DNA from: Variovorax sp. PBL-E5
GTDB lineage: Bacteria > Pseudomonadota > Gammaproteobacteria > Burkholderiales > Burkholderiaceae_C
Direction: 5' to 3'
Length of the DNA: 64,000 bases
Assembly (NCBI RefSeq): GCF_901827185.1
Contig: NZ_LR594671.1
Location: 3,720,001-3,784,000 of the forward strand
Made by a program: the position numbers and the translations under genes. The notes under the pieces were generated by a model, which saw only the letters and a program-made list of their open reading frames with translations, was not told where the DNA came from and made no database searches. This document shows positions 10,247-17,797 of this stretch, piece after piece (the stretch's first letter is position 1; every line of letters begins with the position of its first letter).

Positions 10247-10654
10247 TTACTGCTGCACCGCCGACAGCAGCGACTTGATCTTGGCGCTGATGACGGTGAG
10301 GTTCGATTCGTAGCGCAACGCGTTGTCGGCGAAGTTGACGCGCTCGACGTCCATGTCGACGGTGTTGCCGTCGATGCTCGATTGGGTCGGCACGCGGTAC
10401 TGCAGCTCCTCGTCGGGCGCGGCCTGCGCCTGGCCGGCCAGGTGGCGCGCGGAGGTGGTGGCCATCTGCACCGACTGCGACGTGCGTCCCTGTTCGACGG
10501 CCTGGCTCAGCCGGCTGCTGAAATCGAAATCGCGTGCCTTGTAGTTCGGCGTGTCCGCATGCGCGATGTTGGAGGCCAGCACGTTCTGGCGCTCCACCCG
10601 CAGATTGAGGGCTTCGCGGTTGAAGCGAAGCGCCGCATCGAGCTTGTCGATCAT
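10247..10654 (-). CDS. flgB: FlgB: proximal rod protein
   Basis: The first gene of the flgBCDEFGHIJ operon, 135 residues. It starts MIDKLDAALRFNREALNLR and contains the FlgB motif ASNIAHADTPNYKARDFDF. GGTGG lies 7 nt before the ATG at 10654. The frame is open further upstream into the flgA-flgB divergent region, but that part shows no family similarity. FlgB is the most proximal rod subunit and has no cleaved signal peptide. Confidence 0.94.
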   Translation of the reverse strand: MIDKLDAALRFNREALNLRVERQNVLASNIAHADTPNYKARDFDFSSRLSQAVEQGRTSQSVQMATTSARHLAGQAQAAPDEELQYRVPTQSSIDGNTVDMDVERVNFADNALRYESNLTVISAKIKSLLSAVQQ

Positions 10655-10874
10655 TGTGTTTCCACCATTTGAGGCATCGCTTTTGCACAAGGCATGGCGA
10701 CTGATGGAAAGCGAGTCTATGCATGCATCGCTTTGGCAATGGCTCGAACAAAGGGGGTTTTCGCCCACACTTCGCAACTTCGATCGGCGCCGCGGCTTCC
10801 TAGAATGACCCAGCCCCGGTGTCTCTGCACTTGCCTGGAGAAGCACCGGCTTCGCAACCCCTCACCGATCGAAG
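10655..10874. promoter_or_regulatory. Divergent flgB/flgA control region with direct repeat
   Basis: This 220-bp gap must hold the promoters of both flgB (minus) and flgA (plus). I see a direct repeat GCATCGCTTT-T/G-GCA at 10674-10687 and 10725-10738, 51 bp apart (about five helical turns), which could be paired activator sites. I could not identify a sigma-54 promoter, and the sites do not match the FlhDC consensus well. The activator is therefore unassigned. Confidence 0.35.
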
Positions 10875-11579
10875 ATGGACATGTCCCTGCCCTGGTCCCG
10901 CCTCGTCTGCCTCGCCCTGCCGGCGCTCGTGGCGGGCCTCGGCACGGTCTCTGCGGCCGAGCCGCTCGCCGGCCCGGCGCGCGCCGCCGTCGACGAGTTT
11001 CTCAAGGTCCAGACCGCCGGCCTGCCGGGCAAGGTCCGCATCACGGTCGATGCGCCGGGCTCGGGGCCGTTGCCGGCCTGCGATGCGCTCGAGCCTTTCG
11101 TGCCACCGGGCGCGGCGATCTGGGGACGGGTGTCGATCGGGCTGCGCTGCCCGGGCGACAGGCCCTGGACGCGCTTCGTGCCCGCGCATGTCGCGGTCGA
11201 GGGACGCTACTTCGTCGCCACGCGAGCGATCGACAGCGGCAGGCCGCTGGGCCCGGGCGACGTCGCCGAGCGCAGCGGCGATCTCACCCGCCTGCCGCGC
11301 TCGGTCGTCACCGACGCCGCCGCGCTGACCGGCGTGGTGGCGGCCAACCGCATCGCCTCGGGCGCGCCGCTGCGCCGGGAACTCCTGCGCGGCGCGACCG
11401 TGATCCAGCAGGGCCAGACGGTCCAGGTGGTCGCCGAGGGCCCGGGTTTCGTCGTCAGCACCGAGGCGCGCGCGATGACGCATGCCGAGGTCGGCGCGAT
11501 GGTGCAGGCCAAGACGCGCGACGGCCGCATGGTCAGCGGGCTGGCGGATGCCGAGGGGCAGATCCGGCTGACGCAGTAG
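10875..11579 (+). CDS. flgA: FlgA: P-ring assembly chaperone
   Basis: FlgA is a periplasmic chaperone needed for P-ring assembly. The 234-residue precursor has a Sec signal peptide (hydrophobic LVCLALPALVAGLGTVSA, then AEPLAG). The C-terminal half is the SAF/FlgA domain, with EGRYFVATRAIDSGRPLGPGDV and RREL followed by QQGQTVQVVAEGPGF. An in-frame ATG at 10881 is an equally possible start. It is transcribed divergently from flgB and precedes flgM by 81 bp. Confidence 0.93.
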   Translation: MDMSLPWSRLVCLALPALVAGLGTVSAAEPLAGPARAAVDEFLKVQTAGLPGKVRITVDAPGSGPLPACDALEPFVPPGAAIWGRVSIGLRCPGDRPWTRFVPAHVAVEGRYFVATRAIDSGRPLGPGDVAERSGDLTRLPRSVVTDAAALTGVVAANRIASGAPLRRELLRGATVIQQGQTVQVVAEGPGFVVSTEARAMTHAEVGAMVQAKTRDGRMVSGLADAEGQIRLTQ

Positions 11580-11607
11580 GCCACTCGAATTTCCTGGACA
11601 ACTCGCC

Positions 11608-11634
11608 TAAAGTTCCGGCACAAGCCGCCGATAT
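11608..11634 (+). promoter_or_regulatory. Sigma-28 (FliA) promoter of flgM
   Basis: TAAAGTTC (11608-11615), exactly 11 nt, then GCCGATAT (11627-11634). This is one base from the FliA consensus in each element, with ideal spacing. It lies 26 bp upstream of the flgM start and supports late-class expression of the anti-sigma factor in addition to read-through from flgA. Confidence 0.85.
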
Positions 11635-11660
11635 AGAGGTCAGCCCTTTGAGGAACCACC

Positions 11661-11954
11661 GTGAAAATTGATCAATCCGCCACTTCGGCCACGCCCCCCG
11701 CCCGCCCGGCCAAGGCGGGTTCCGCACCCGCAGCAGGGACCGACGCCGCTGGCAGCACCAAGGATGCAGCGCAGATGTCCGCGCAAGTTCACTCCCTGCC
11801 CAGCGCGCCCGGCGGCGACTTCGATGCCGCGCGCGTCGCTGCGATCCGCGATGACATCCGCGCCGGCCGCTACCAGGTCCATCCCGAGCGCATCGCGGAC
11901 GGCCTGATCGACAGCGTGCGCGACCTGCTCGGGTCGAAGAAGAAGGACGCATGA
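11661..11954 (+). CDS. flgM: FlgM: anti-sigma-28 factor
   Basis: FlgM binds and inhibits FliA until the hook is complete and then is secreted. The 97-residue protein begins with MKID (GTG start at 11661, GAGGA 8 nt upstream), has a low-complexity, disordered N-terminal half rich in Ala, Pro and Thr, and a C-terminal helical part (FDAARVAAIRDDIRAGRYQ, then HPERIADGLIDSVRDLL) typical of the FliA-binding region. The IS110 element begins within a few bases of its stop codon, leaving the gene intact but cut off from flgN. Confidence 0.92.
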   Translation: MKIDQSATSATPPARPAKAGSAPAAGTDAAGSTKDAAQMSAQVHSLPSAPGGDFDAARVAAIRDDIRAGRYQVHPERIADGLIDSVRDLLGSKKKDA

Positions 11955-11965
11955 GACATCCGGTG

Positions 11966-13174
11966 TCAACCCTCTTGAGAGATTTCGATGCGACAAGCGC
12001 TGGAATGGATGGCCGGGTCGTAGAGAGTGCCGTTGGTCCAGATGCGCCAGAGCACACGGGTCCAGGCGCGAGCCAATATGCGCACTGCGTGCGGATGATC
12101 GCAACCGCGCTTGCGCGCGGCGTTGTAGACGCTGGCAGCCCATGGGCTGGCATGACGAGAGTTGTCTGCAAGGCAGGTAATGGCTCGACGCAGGCGATGG
12201 TTGCAAGCCCATCGGAAGGTGACGGCGCGACTCTTGCCGGACTCGTAGGTGACCGGTACGACGCCTGCCTCGGAGCACAGCTGCTGGGCGCTGGCAAAGC
12301 GCTCAGGTACGTCACCCAATTCGGCCAGGATCTGGGCGGCGCAGATGCAACCGGCGCGCGGCAGCGACATCACCGAGATGGCCTGCGGCAGCGCGGTCAT
12401 GGCTTGGGCAATGTGTGCATCCAGGGCCTTGATCTGGACGCTCAGGGGCTTGAGCACGGCCACCAAGGCCAAGGCGGCCGTAGCGTGGGCCTGGGCGAGC
12501 GTGGGTTCGCACAGGCTTGGCGCGGCAGCCTGAAGGCGCTCGAGCAAGACACCGGCCGAACGCCGGCCGCTGTAGCCATGGCGCTTGCAAAAGGCGGCGA
12601 TCTGGCGGGCGGTGAGTTTGCGCGCGGTAGGCCACTGCTCGATGAAGGCCAGTGCAATGGGCGAATCGACGGCGGCAAAGATGCAGGCGGCGCCAGGCCA
12701 ATAGGCATCAAGCAGTGCGGTGAGCTGGTTGGCCAGGCGAACGCGCGTGGTCACCAAATCGTCGCGTGTGCGCACCAGGGCGCGCAAGCCGCGGATAGCC
12801 GCCGACTGGGGCTGCAAAGCGTGCCAGCGATGACCGTCGGTACGCAGCAAGTCAGCCAGCATGAAGGCATCTCCCGCATCGCTCTTGGCGTTGGTGCTGC
12901 GGTAGCGTGGGCGGCTGGCCTTGACGGGGTTGGGGTGGATTGCAAAGACCTGATGGCCGGCTTCAACCAGGGCATCGACGATCAGGCCCGAAGGCCGTTC
13001 AATGGCGATGGGCAAGGCCTTGCCGAAGGCAGCGAGCGCGTGCCGCAGCTCGCCCAGTCCTTGGGCGTCGTGGCTGATGGTCAAGTGCTTGAGCACGCTG
13101 CCCTGAGCATCGATCACGCACACCGCGTGCGAGCGGTAGGCCCAATCCAGGCCGACAAAGACACTACGAGTCAT
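11966..13174 (-). CDS. IS110-family transposase (DEDD recombinase)
   Basis: A 402-residue IS110-type recombinase. The N-terminal RuvC-like DEDD domain is visible: FVGLDWAYR (first Asp), AIERPSG (Glu) and NAKSDAGDAFMLADLLR (paired Asp). The C-terminal Transposase_20 domain (from about residue 270) has SLPRAGCICAAQILAELGD and the serine region SEAGVVPVTYESGKSR. The ATG at 13174 has GGAGG 6 nt upstream; the 16-residue upstream extension is unlikely. It appears intact, so the element may be active. IS110 enzymes act with an element-encoded bridge RNA, which would be expected in the long upstream non-coding end here. Confidence 0.93.
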   Translation of the reverse strand: MTRSVFVGLDWAYRSHAVCVIDAQGSVLKHLTISHDAQGLGELRHALAAFGKALPIAIERPSGLIVDALVEAGHQVFAIHPNPVKASRPRYRSTNAKSDAGDAFMLADLLRTDGHRWHALQPQSAAIRGLRALVRTRDDLVTTRVRLANQLTALLDAYWPGAACIFAAVDSPIALAFIEQWPTARKLTARQIAAFCKRHGYSGRRSAGVLLERLQAAAPSLCEPTLAQAHATAALALVAVLKPLSVQIKALDAHIAQAMTALPQAISVMSLPRAGCICAAQILAELGDVPERFASAQQLCSEAGVVPVTYESGKSRAVTFRWACNHRLRRAITCLADNSRHASPWAASVYNAARKRGCDHPHAVRILARAWTRVLWRIWTNGTLYDPAIHSSACRIEISQEG

Positions 13175-13440
13175 GGACAACCTCCATCGGTTTGGGTTAA
13201 GACTGTCCGTGTCGGAAGGCATGGCGGGACGCTCATAAATTGGCGCTCTGGCTGGGTAGGCGTAGCGCTACATCCGGTGGCCCGTCGTGGCCTTCCGGCA
13301 CCTCGGGTGCTGCAGGTCTCATGCGGGCTGTCGAACAGCCAGCGCCGCGGGCAGTCACCACGAGGGCACGGAAGTCGGATCGCCACCTCAGCACCTGTCC
13401 AAGGCAGCGTCAAGCAGGAGGTTGCCTTATGAGCGCCGCG
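13175..13440 (-). ncRNA. Candidate bridge-RNA region of the IS110 element
   Basis: The transposase has almost no 3' flank but a long non-coding 5' flank, the arrangement of IS110-group elements whose bridge RNA is transcribed upstream of the recombinase gene. This stretch can form compact hairpins, including GGCTGT-CGA-ACAGCC at 13326-13340 and GCACC-TCG-GGTGC at 13298-13310. I could not derive the guide loops or the transcript ends by eye. This is an inference from architecture, not a recognised RNA sequence. Confidence 0.35.
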
Positions 13441-13505
13441 CCGGACCGCTCCAAGCAAGCTCGCTCCCGCCTGGCGGGAAGGCGCGAAGCGCCAAGGGTG
13501 CACCA

Positions 13506-13961
13506 ATGAATACCCTGCTGTCGCACCTGCAGGCCGAATGCACCTGCGCGGAGGAACTGCTGGAAGCCATGGACCGGGAACAGGAGGCCATGACCGAAGG
13601 CCGCTTCGCCGAGCTCGAATCGATCAGCGCGCGCAAGGCCGAGCTGCTGGACCGCATGGCCGAACTGGACCTGCAGCGCGAGGCCACGCAGATGGCGCTG
13701 GGCTTCGGGCCGGGACGCGCGGGCGCCGATGCGGCCGCGGCCGCGAGCGGCGACGCCTCGCTGGCTGCATGGGCCGGGCTGCTGGTGCTGGCCGAAAGAG
13801 CCAGGGCACGCAATCGCCGCAATGGCTCGATGGTGAACAGCCATCTCGACTTCACCCGCAAGGCACTGCACTTCCTGCATGCGGGGCGGCAGCCTTTCTA
13901 TGGGCCGGACGGCACGGCCCGCGCTGCGAGCGGGGCGGGGACGCGGCTGGCCTTGGGTTAG
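13506..13961 (+). CDS. flgN: FlgN-type flagellar export chaperone
   Basis: FlgN is the cytosolic chaperone for the hook-associated proteins FlgK and FlgL. The 151-residue protein is almost entirely helical (LLSHLQAECTCAEELLEAM, FAELESISARKAELLDRMAE), with an ARNRRNGSMVNSHL segment and C-terminal ALHFLHAGRQPFYGPDG, as in FlgN relatives. It would normally follow flgM directly; here the IS110 element intervenes. The frame is open upstream to 13287 but family similarity starts at MNTLLSHL. Confidence 0.85.
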   Translation: MNTLLSHLQAECTCAEELLEAMDREQEAMTEGRFAELESISARKAELLDRMAELDLQREATQMALGFGPGRAGADAAAAASGDASLAAWAGLLVLAERARARNRRNGSMVNSHLDFTRKALHFLHAGRQPFYGPDGTARAASGAGTRLALG

Positions 13962-14025
13962 GCGCTCGCATCGGCGTGCCGCGTGGCGCGCTGGCTGCTT
14001 ATGATCGCCGGCAAGGAGCCCGCTC

Positions 14026-14991
14026 ATGAACGCAGCAATGATCGAACAGGCCGGCGCGACGCCGGTCTACGGACAGCTCGCCGATGCTCGCGCAGCGGAG
14101 GGCTGCCGGTTGATCCAGGTCAGGGCAGCGGCCTTGAGCCACGTGACGAAAAGCCGCGCCTCCGGAAAACACTACAGCGCTGCAGGCGGACAGAATTTCG
14201 TCCCGGGCATCGACGGCACGGGCATTCTCGAAGACGGCCGCCGTGTCTACTTCCTCCTGCCCGAGTCGCCGCATGGCAGCATGGCCGAGTTGTCGGTGGT
14301 CGACCCGGCGCATTGCATCGAGCTTCCCGACAAGCTGAGCGACATCGCGGCGGCGGCGATCGCGATCCCCGGCATGTCCTCGTGGGTCGCGCTCAAGGAA
14401 CGCGCCCGATTCGCTGCGGGCGGCACCGTGCTCGTCAACGGGGCCACGGGCACGTCGGGGGGTCTGGCGGTGCAGGTGGCCAAGCGCCTGGGCGCACGAA
14501 GAGTGATCGCCACCGGCCGCAACGCCGAGGCGCTCGCGCGATTGGCATCCCTGGGCGCCGACCTCACGATTTCGCTCAACCAGGAGGCCGGCGCGCTCGA
14601 CAAGGCGCTCAAGGCCTCGTTCCGGAACGGCGTGGATGTCGTCCTGGACTATCTCTGGGGACCGAGCGCCGAGGCCATTCTGGTCGCTGCCGCCCAGGCC
14701 GCGCCGGAGGCGGTGCCGATTCGCTACATCCAGATCGGCTCGGCCAGCGGGCCCGACATCACGCTACCGAGTCCCGTGCTGCGCTCGTCGTCGATCGAGC
14801 TGCTCGGCAGCGGCATCAACAGCGTCCCGCTGCCGCGGATCAAGGACGCGATTCGCGACCTCTTCGCGTCAGCCGCCGCCGGCGAATTCGAAGTGCCGGT
14901 GCAGGCGGTTGCGTTGCAGAGGGCGGGCGAATTCTGGGACAGGCCCGACGGCCATCCCCGCATCGTGTTCACGATGGACCGCCAGGTCTGA
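14026..14991 (+). CDS. Zinc-less quinone oxidoreductase / MDR-family dehydrogenase
   Basis: A 321-residue medium-chain dehydrogenase/reductase, presumably cytosolic and NADPH-dependent. The N-terminal GroES-like domain includes VPGIDGTGIL. The Rossmann domain has VLVNGATGTSGGLAVQVAKR followed by VIATGRN. No catalytic or structural zinc cysteines are evident, so it belongs with quinone reductase-like members. Substrate unknown. It begins 64 bp after flgN, the first gene of an accessory stretch unrelated to motility. Confidence 0.85.
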   Translation: MNAAMIEQAGATPVYGQLADARAAEGCRLIQVRAAALSHVTKSRASGKHYSAAGGQNFVPGIDGTGILEDGRRVYFLLPESPHGSMAELSVVDPAHCIELPDKLSDIAAAAIAIPGMSSWVALKERARFAAGGTVLVNGATGTSGGLAVQVAKRLGARRVIATGRNAEALARLASLGADLTISLNQEAGALDKALKASFRNGVDVVLDYLWGPSAEAILVAAAQAAPEAVPIRYIQIGSASGPDITLPSPVLRSSSIELLGSGINSVPLPRIKDAIRDLFASAAAGEFEVPVQAVALQRAGEFWDRPDGHPRIVFTMDRQV

Positions 14992-15175
14992 GCCGCTGCG
15001 ACTGTGGGTAGGCAAGGTTGTCGACCTTGCCACTCTCACTTCATCGAGGTCGACATGGCCGGCATGCTGAATGCCTGCACATCGCCCTGACGGCAGGATG
15101 CGGCGTCGCGTCTCTCAGGCTTGCAAACGCTCCGGTCCAGCGGGCGAACCGCTGCAACCAGTTGCCGGGCCGCTC

Positions 15176-15808
15176 TCACTGGCGCACATATCGCAAGTGG
15201 GTGGCGGCTGAACCATCCAGAACGCTGTCGATGCGAAACTGCGGCACGGACTCTTGCAGGTTCTCGAAGAGACGCCGCCCGCCGCCGAACAACACGGGTG
15301 CCAAGGCAATCTCCAGTTCGTCGACGACACCCAGACTCAGGTACTGCTGGATCACATCCGCCCCGCCCGCGATGCGAATGTCGCGACTGCCTGCGGATTC
15401 TCGAGCCAGCGCCAGGGCACGCTCCGGCCCGTCGTTGACGAAGTAGAAGGTCGTCCCGCCGGGGCGCACCCAAGGGTCGCGTTTTTCATGGGTCAGAACG
15501 TAGACCGGCGTGTGAAACGGCGCGTCCTCCGGCCAGGCGATCTCGCCCTGGTCGAACATTCGCTTGCCCATGATGTTGGCGCCGATGCGCTCGACGGTGC
15601 TGCGAACCAGGTCATTGACCGGTCCGGTCTCTCCCCCTGGTTCGAGCTTGAGGACGTTCTCGCGAAAGTACTGTTGCTTGAGGATCCAGGCCATCATCGC
15701 ACCCCACTTCGCGCCCCAGTTCTTGTACTCAGGTTTGCCCATGGTCATTCCTTCCGGGGCCATGTAGCCATCGAGGCTGAGTCCGATGTTGACGAATACC
15801 TTGCTCAT
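15176..15808 (-). CDS. Dihydrofolate reductase-family protein (RibD C-terminal type)
   Basis: A 210-residue protein of the DHFR/RibD reductase-like family, beginning MSKVFVNIGLSLDGYMAPEG. Further family marks are GANIMGKRMFDQGE (nucleotide-binding region) and IRIAGGADVIQQYLSLGVVD. These standalone proteins are presumed NAD(P)H-dependent reductases; real substrates are mostly unknown. AAAGGA lies 5 nt before the ATG at 15808, which argues against a start 27 codons upstream. The upstream gap contains an operator-like dyad (15927-15947). Confidence 0.85.
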   Translation of the reverse strand: MSKVFVNIGLSLDGYMAPEGMTMGKPEYKNWGAKWGAMMAWILKQQYFRENVLKLEPGGETGPVNDLVRSTVERIGANIMGKRMFDQGEIAWPEDAPFHTPVYVLTHEKRDPWVRPGGTTFYFVNDGPERALALARESAGSRDIRIAGGADVIQQYLSLGVVDELEIALAPVLFGGGRRLFENLQESVPQFRIDSVLDGSAATHLRYVRQ

Positions 15809-15926
15809 GATTGTCCTTTGCGTGTTCGAGCGTCGGCCTGACGCAGGCGCCGAGCTTTCCATGGCCTCACCGGTGTGGCCATCGAGCAAGCCTCAGGGCC
15901 AGAATGACTTCTGGCCGGCATCCTCT

Positions 15927-15975
15927 GTTGTGTACGCCGTCCACAACTATATCCGGAAAGTGAACGCCGTCCACA
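15927..15975. promoter_or_regulatory. Operator-like dyad and tandem repeat upstream of the DHFR-like gene
   Basis: A perfect dyad GTTGTG-N9-CACAAC (15927-15932 and 15942-15947), followed by a direct repeat of ACGCCGTCCACA (15934-15945 and 15964-15975) exactly 30 bp apart, three helical turns. The arrangement suggests a repressor site. No regulator gene is adjacent. The rest of the gap 15809-16024 shows nothing else I recognise. Confidence 0.4.
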
Positions 15976-16024
15976 GGACTTTCAGGCAGGAGACGCGGGA
16001 AGACCGCAAGTTGATCGGCGGAGC

Positions 16025-16225
16025 CTAGAAGTTCGCCGTCGTGGTGGTGTGGTATCCGGTAAGCCTGCCGCCCTGCGTCGCCTCGGCGCCGCGTGCCTTG
16101 CGGGTTGAGAAGAGCAGTGTTGCGGCCATCGCCCCGAACAGCGCGAGCAGCGTCCAAGCGCCGAAAGCGTAGACCAATCCAATCGGCAGGAGAACGGCAA
16201 AGAGGAGAAAGAGTGCCCTGAACAT
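16025..16225 (-). CDS. Small two-helix membrane protein, hypothetical
   Basis: A 66-residue open frame from an ATG at 16225. The first 45 residues are strongly hydrophobic (ALFLLFAVLLPIGLVYAFGA, then WTLLALFGAMAATLLF), fitting two transmembrane helices, followed by a polar tail ending HTTTTANF. No family recognised. It is supported only by its hydrophobic profile and an otherwise empty interval; a chance frame is possible. Confidence 0.4.
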   Translation of the reverse strand: MFRALFLLFAVLLPIGLVYAFGAWTLLALFGAMAATLLFSTRKARGAEATQGGRLTGYHTTTTANF

Positions 16226-16354
16226 CGCATCAGTGTGCCTCCCCGAGGCCGCCTTGTACCGTGAAGAAGTGGACGCACGGCATGGAAGTTGGCCGAACGC
16301 GATGGAGGCGGGGAACCTGGGCACGAAGATCCTGCAGGGATTTCCTAGGAGACG

Positions 16355-16966
16355 TCACTCTGCTGCGCACTCCAGAGAGAACAGTGGCAACTCGGCCTGC
16401 CGGCTCAGCCACACGCCGCCGCCCACCTCCCGAAAGTGCCGAGACAGCCCGGCTCGGTACACCTCGGCGCTGTGGCGAAAGATGTGCGGGTCGGTCAAGT
16501 CCTCATCCACGATGTCGCGCGCATAGTCCTCGCGCGTCACGGCCTCCACATACAGGGCGCCCTGACTCAGCAAGTTCAGATTGCGCAGAGCGCGCTTCAC
16601 ATCCGGCGGGCTGAGATAGGGCAGCACGCCCTGGCAGATGACGAAGTCAAAGGGCTTCCTGGCCTGGTAGTCCACCACCGAGCCGCGCTCCCACCCGTAG
16701 CGCCCGCACAGATATTCGCTGAACTCGACGCCGTGGTAACTGGCCAAGGGGAATTGCCGCGCCACGATGTCGCGCCAGAGGCCGATGCCGCAACCCACGT
16801 CGAGCACTCGCCGTACGGGCACGCGCAGGTATCGCAGGTAGGCGCAGACAAACGCGCCCAACCGTTCGACATGTTGGGGGTCCACCACTTTGGTCTTCTT
16901 GTCGAAGTAGTAGCGCCGGTAATAGGCTTCGTCGAAAGTCGCGGCGACGGCTGATTCCATATTCAC
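16355..16966 (-). CDS. SAM-dependent methyltransferase, class I
   Basis: A 203-residue Rossmann-fold methyltransferase. Motif I is VLDVGCGIGLWRDI (about residue 56), the acidic post-II residue is in YHGVEFSEYLC, and motif IV is FDFVICQGVLPYL. The N-terminus (FDEAYYRRYYFDKKTK) resembles uncharacterised Methyltransf_11/23 proteins, so the acceptor is unknown. Neighbours give no clue: a short membrane ORF downstream and a divergent winged-helix gene upstream. Confidence 0.85.
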   Translation of the reverse strand: MNMESAVAATFDEAYYRRYYFDKKTKVVDPQHVERLGAFVCAYLRYLRVPVRRVLDVGCGIGLWRDIVARQFPLASYHGVEFSEYLCGRYGWERGSVVDYQARKPFDFVICQGVLPYLSPPDVKRALRNLNLLSQGALYVEAVTREDYARDIVDEDLTDPHIFRHSAEVYRAGLSRHFREVGGGVWLSRQAELPLFSLECAAE

Positions 16967-17102
16967 ACTCCTCGTCGGGCGCTGAAATGTTGCTGGGCAG
17001 AGGCAGCCGTGATGCCCTCTGTGTTAGAAATGCCGCTGACCTCCCTGCGTTCGCATGGGGCAAGGGCCGGTCGTCACAGGGTAGCAGTTGTTTGAAACCA
17101 GA

Positions 17103-17744
17103 ATGAGTGCCGCAGATTTTCTCCTCGCGCCAGAAGTCCAGAAGTTGCTGAAGGTCGTTTTCGCAGCACCGACCCACAGGTTCTCCGTCGCGGAGCTCGC
17201 CAAGAAGGCCAGATTGGATGCAGACGAAGTCGAGCGGACACAAGAGCATCTCATCCAGAGCGGCATCCTGACCAGGCACAAGTCGGAGGCCGACGAACCT
17301 GAAACGGTCGAGACGAACATGTCGTTCGTTTTCTACAGCGAGCTTCGGTCTCTCGCGCTCAAGTCGTTCGCTGCCGCCGAACCCCTGCGTACGATGCTGC
17401 GTTCAAAGTTCAGGGATTCTGTTCTGCGCGCCTACATCCTCGGAGAAGGCAAGGACGCCACGATTGAACTGCTCGTTGTGCACGGCCGGCAGGTCCCCGA
17501 TGAAGCGGCGATGTCAGCGGCCTGCCGGAAGGTCTCGGCAGCTATCGGCCGGCACCTCCAGGTCCACGTCATTTCCAGCAAGCGTCACGCCGCACTCGCC
17601 CAACGCGACGACCTTGGCCGGAAACTGGCTGCGCCCACTGCGTTCGAAATCATTGCAGAAGGTGAGACCAAGGCAAAGCGTGGCATCGAGCGCGGAGGCT
17701 TCCTGCAAAGTGCCAAGGAAAAGCTGGTGGCCCTGGCCAGGTAG
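17103..17744 (+). CDS. Winged-helix protein with degenerate nucleotidyltransferase-like domain
   Basis: A 213-residue protein with two parts. The N-terminal domain (about 1-70) is a winged helix of ArsR/MarR type (HRFSVAELAKKARLDADEVE, then HLIQSGILTRH). The C-terminal part (about 100-200) resembles the MNT-like nucleotidyltransferase fold, but where an active enzyme has GSxxxG...DxD it reads ILGEGKDATIELLVV, so catalysis is doubtful. This layout is seen in putative transcriptional regulators. The start is the first ATG, at 17103, with no clear Shine-Dalgarno; a TTG lies at 17088. Function unknown. Confidence 0.65.
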   Translation: MSAADFLLAPEVQKLLKVVFAAPTHRFSVAELAKKARLDADEVERTQEHLIQSGILTRHKSEADEPETVETNMSFVFYSELRSLALKSFAAAEPLRTMLRSKFRDSVLRAYILGEGKDATIELLVVHGRQVPDEAAMSAACRKVSAAIGRHLQVHVISSKRHAALAQRDDLGRKLAAPTAFEIIAEGETKAKRGIERGGFLQSAKEKLVALAR

Positions 17745-17797
17745 CAACGGTCTTATTGGGCGGTGTTCGCGCGCTCGGTCTACGACACACTTCTCGC

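Larger units (their letters stand above)
11955..13440 (-). mobile_element. IS110-family insertion sequence between flgM and flgN (right border approximate)
   Basis: The element holds one transposase gene (11966-13174, minus). Its downstream end lies within about 10 nt of the flgM stop; upstream of the transposase there are some 200-330 bp of non-coding DNA before flgN at 13506. No terminal inverted repeats are evident, as expected for IS110. The 10-mer ACATCCGGTG occurs in the same orientation at 11956-11965 and 13270-13279 and might mark element or target sequence. The exact right border, given here as about 13440, is uncertain. The piece from about 13440 to 13505 looks like ordinary leader DNA of flgN. 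Confidence 0.8.

Noticed and set aside
9789-10751. Upstream extension of the flgD frame through flgC and flgB
   Set aside because: No FlgD similarity before MAISDTSS, and flgB and flgC occupy this DNA in other frames.
10655-10874. Sigma-54 promoter for flgB
   Set aside because: No GG-N10-GC pair in a TGGCAC-N5-TTGCA context on either strand that I could find.
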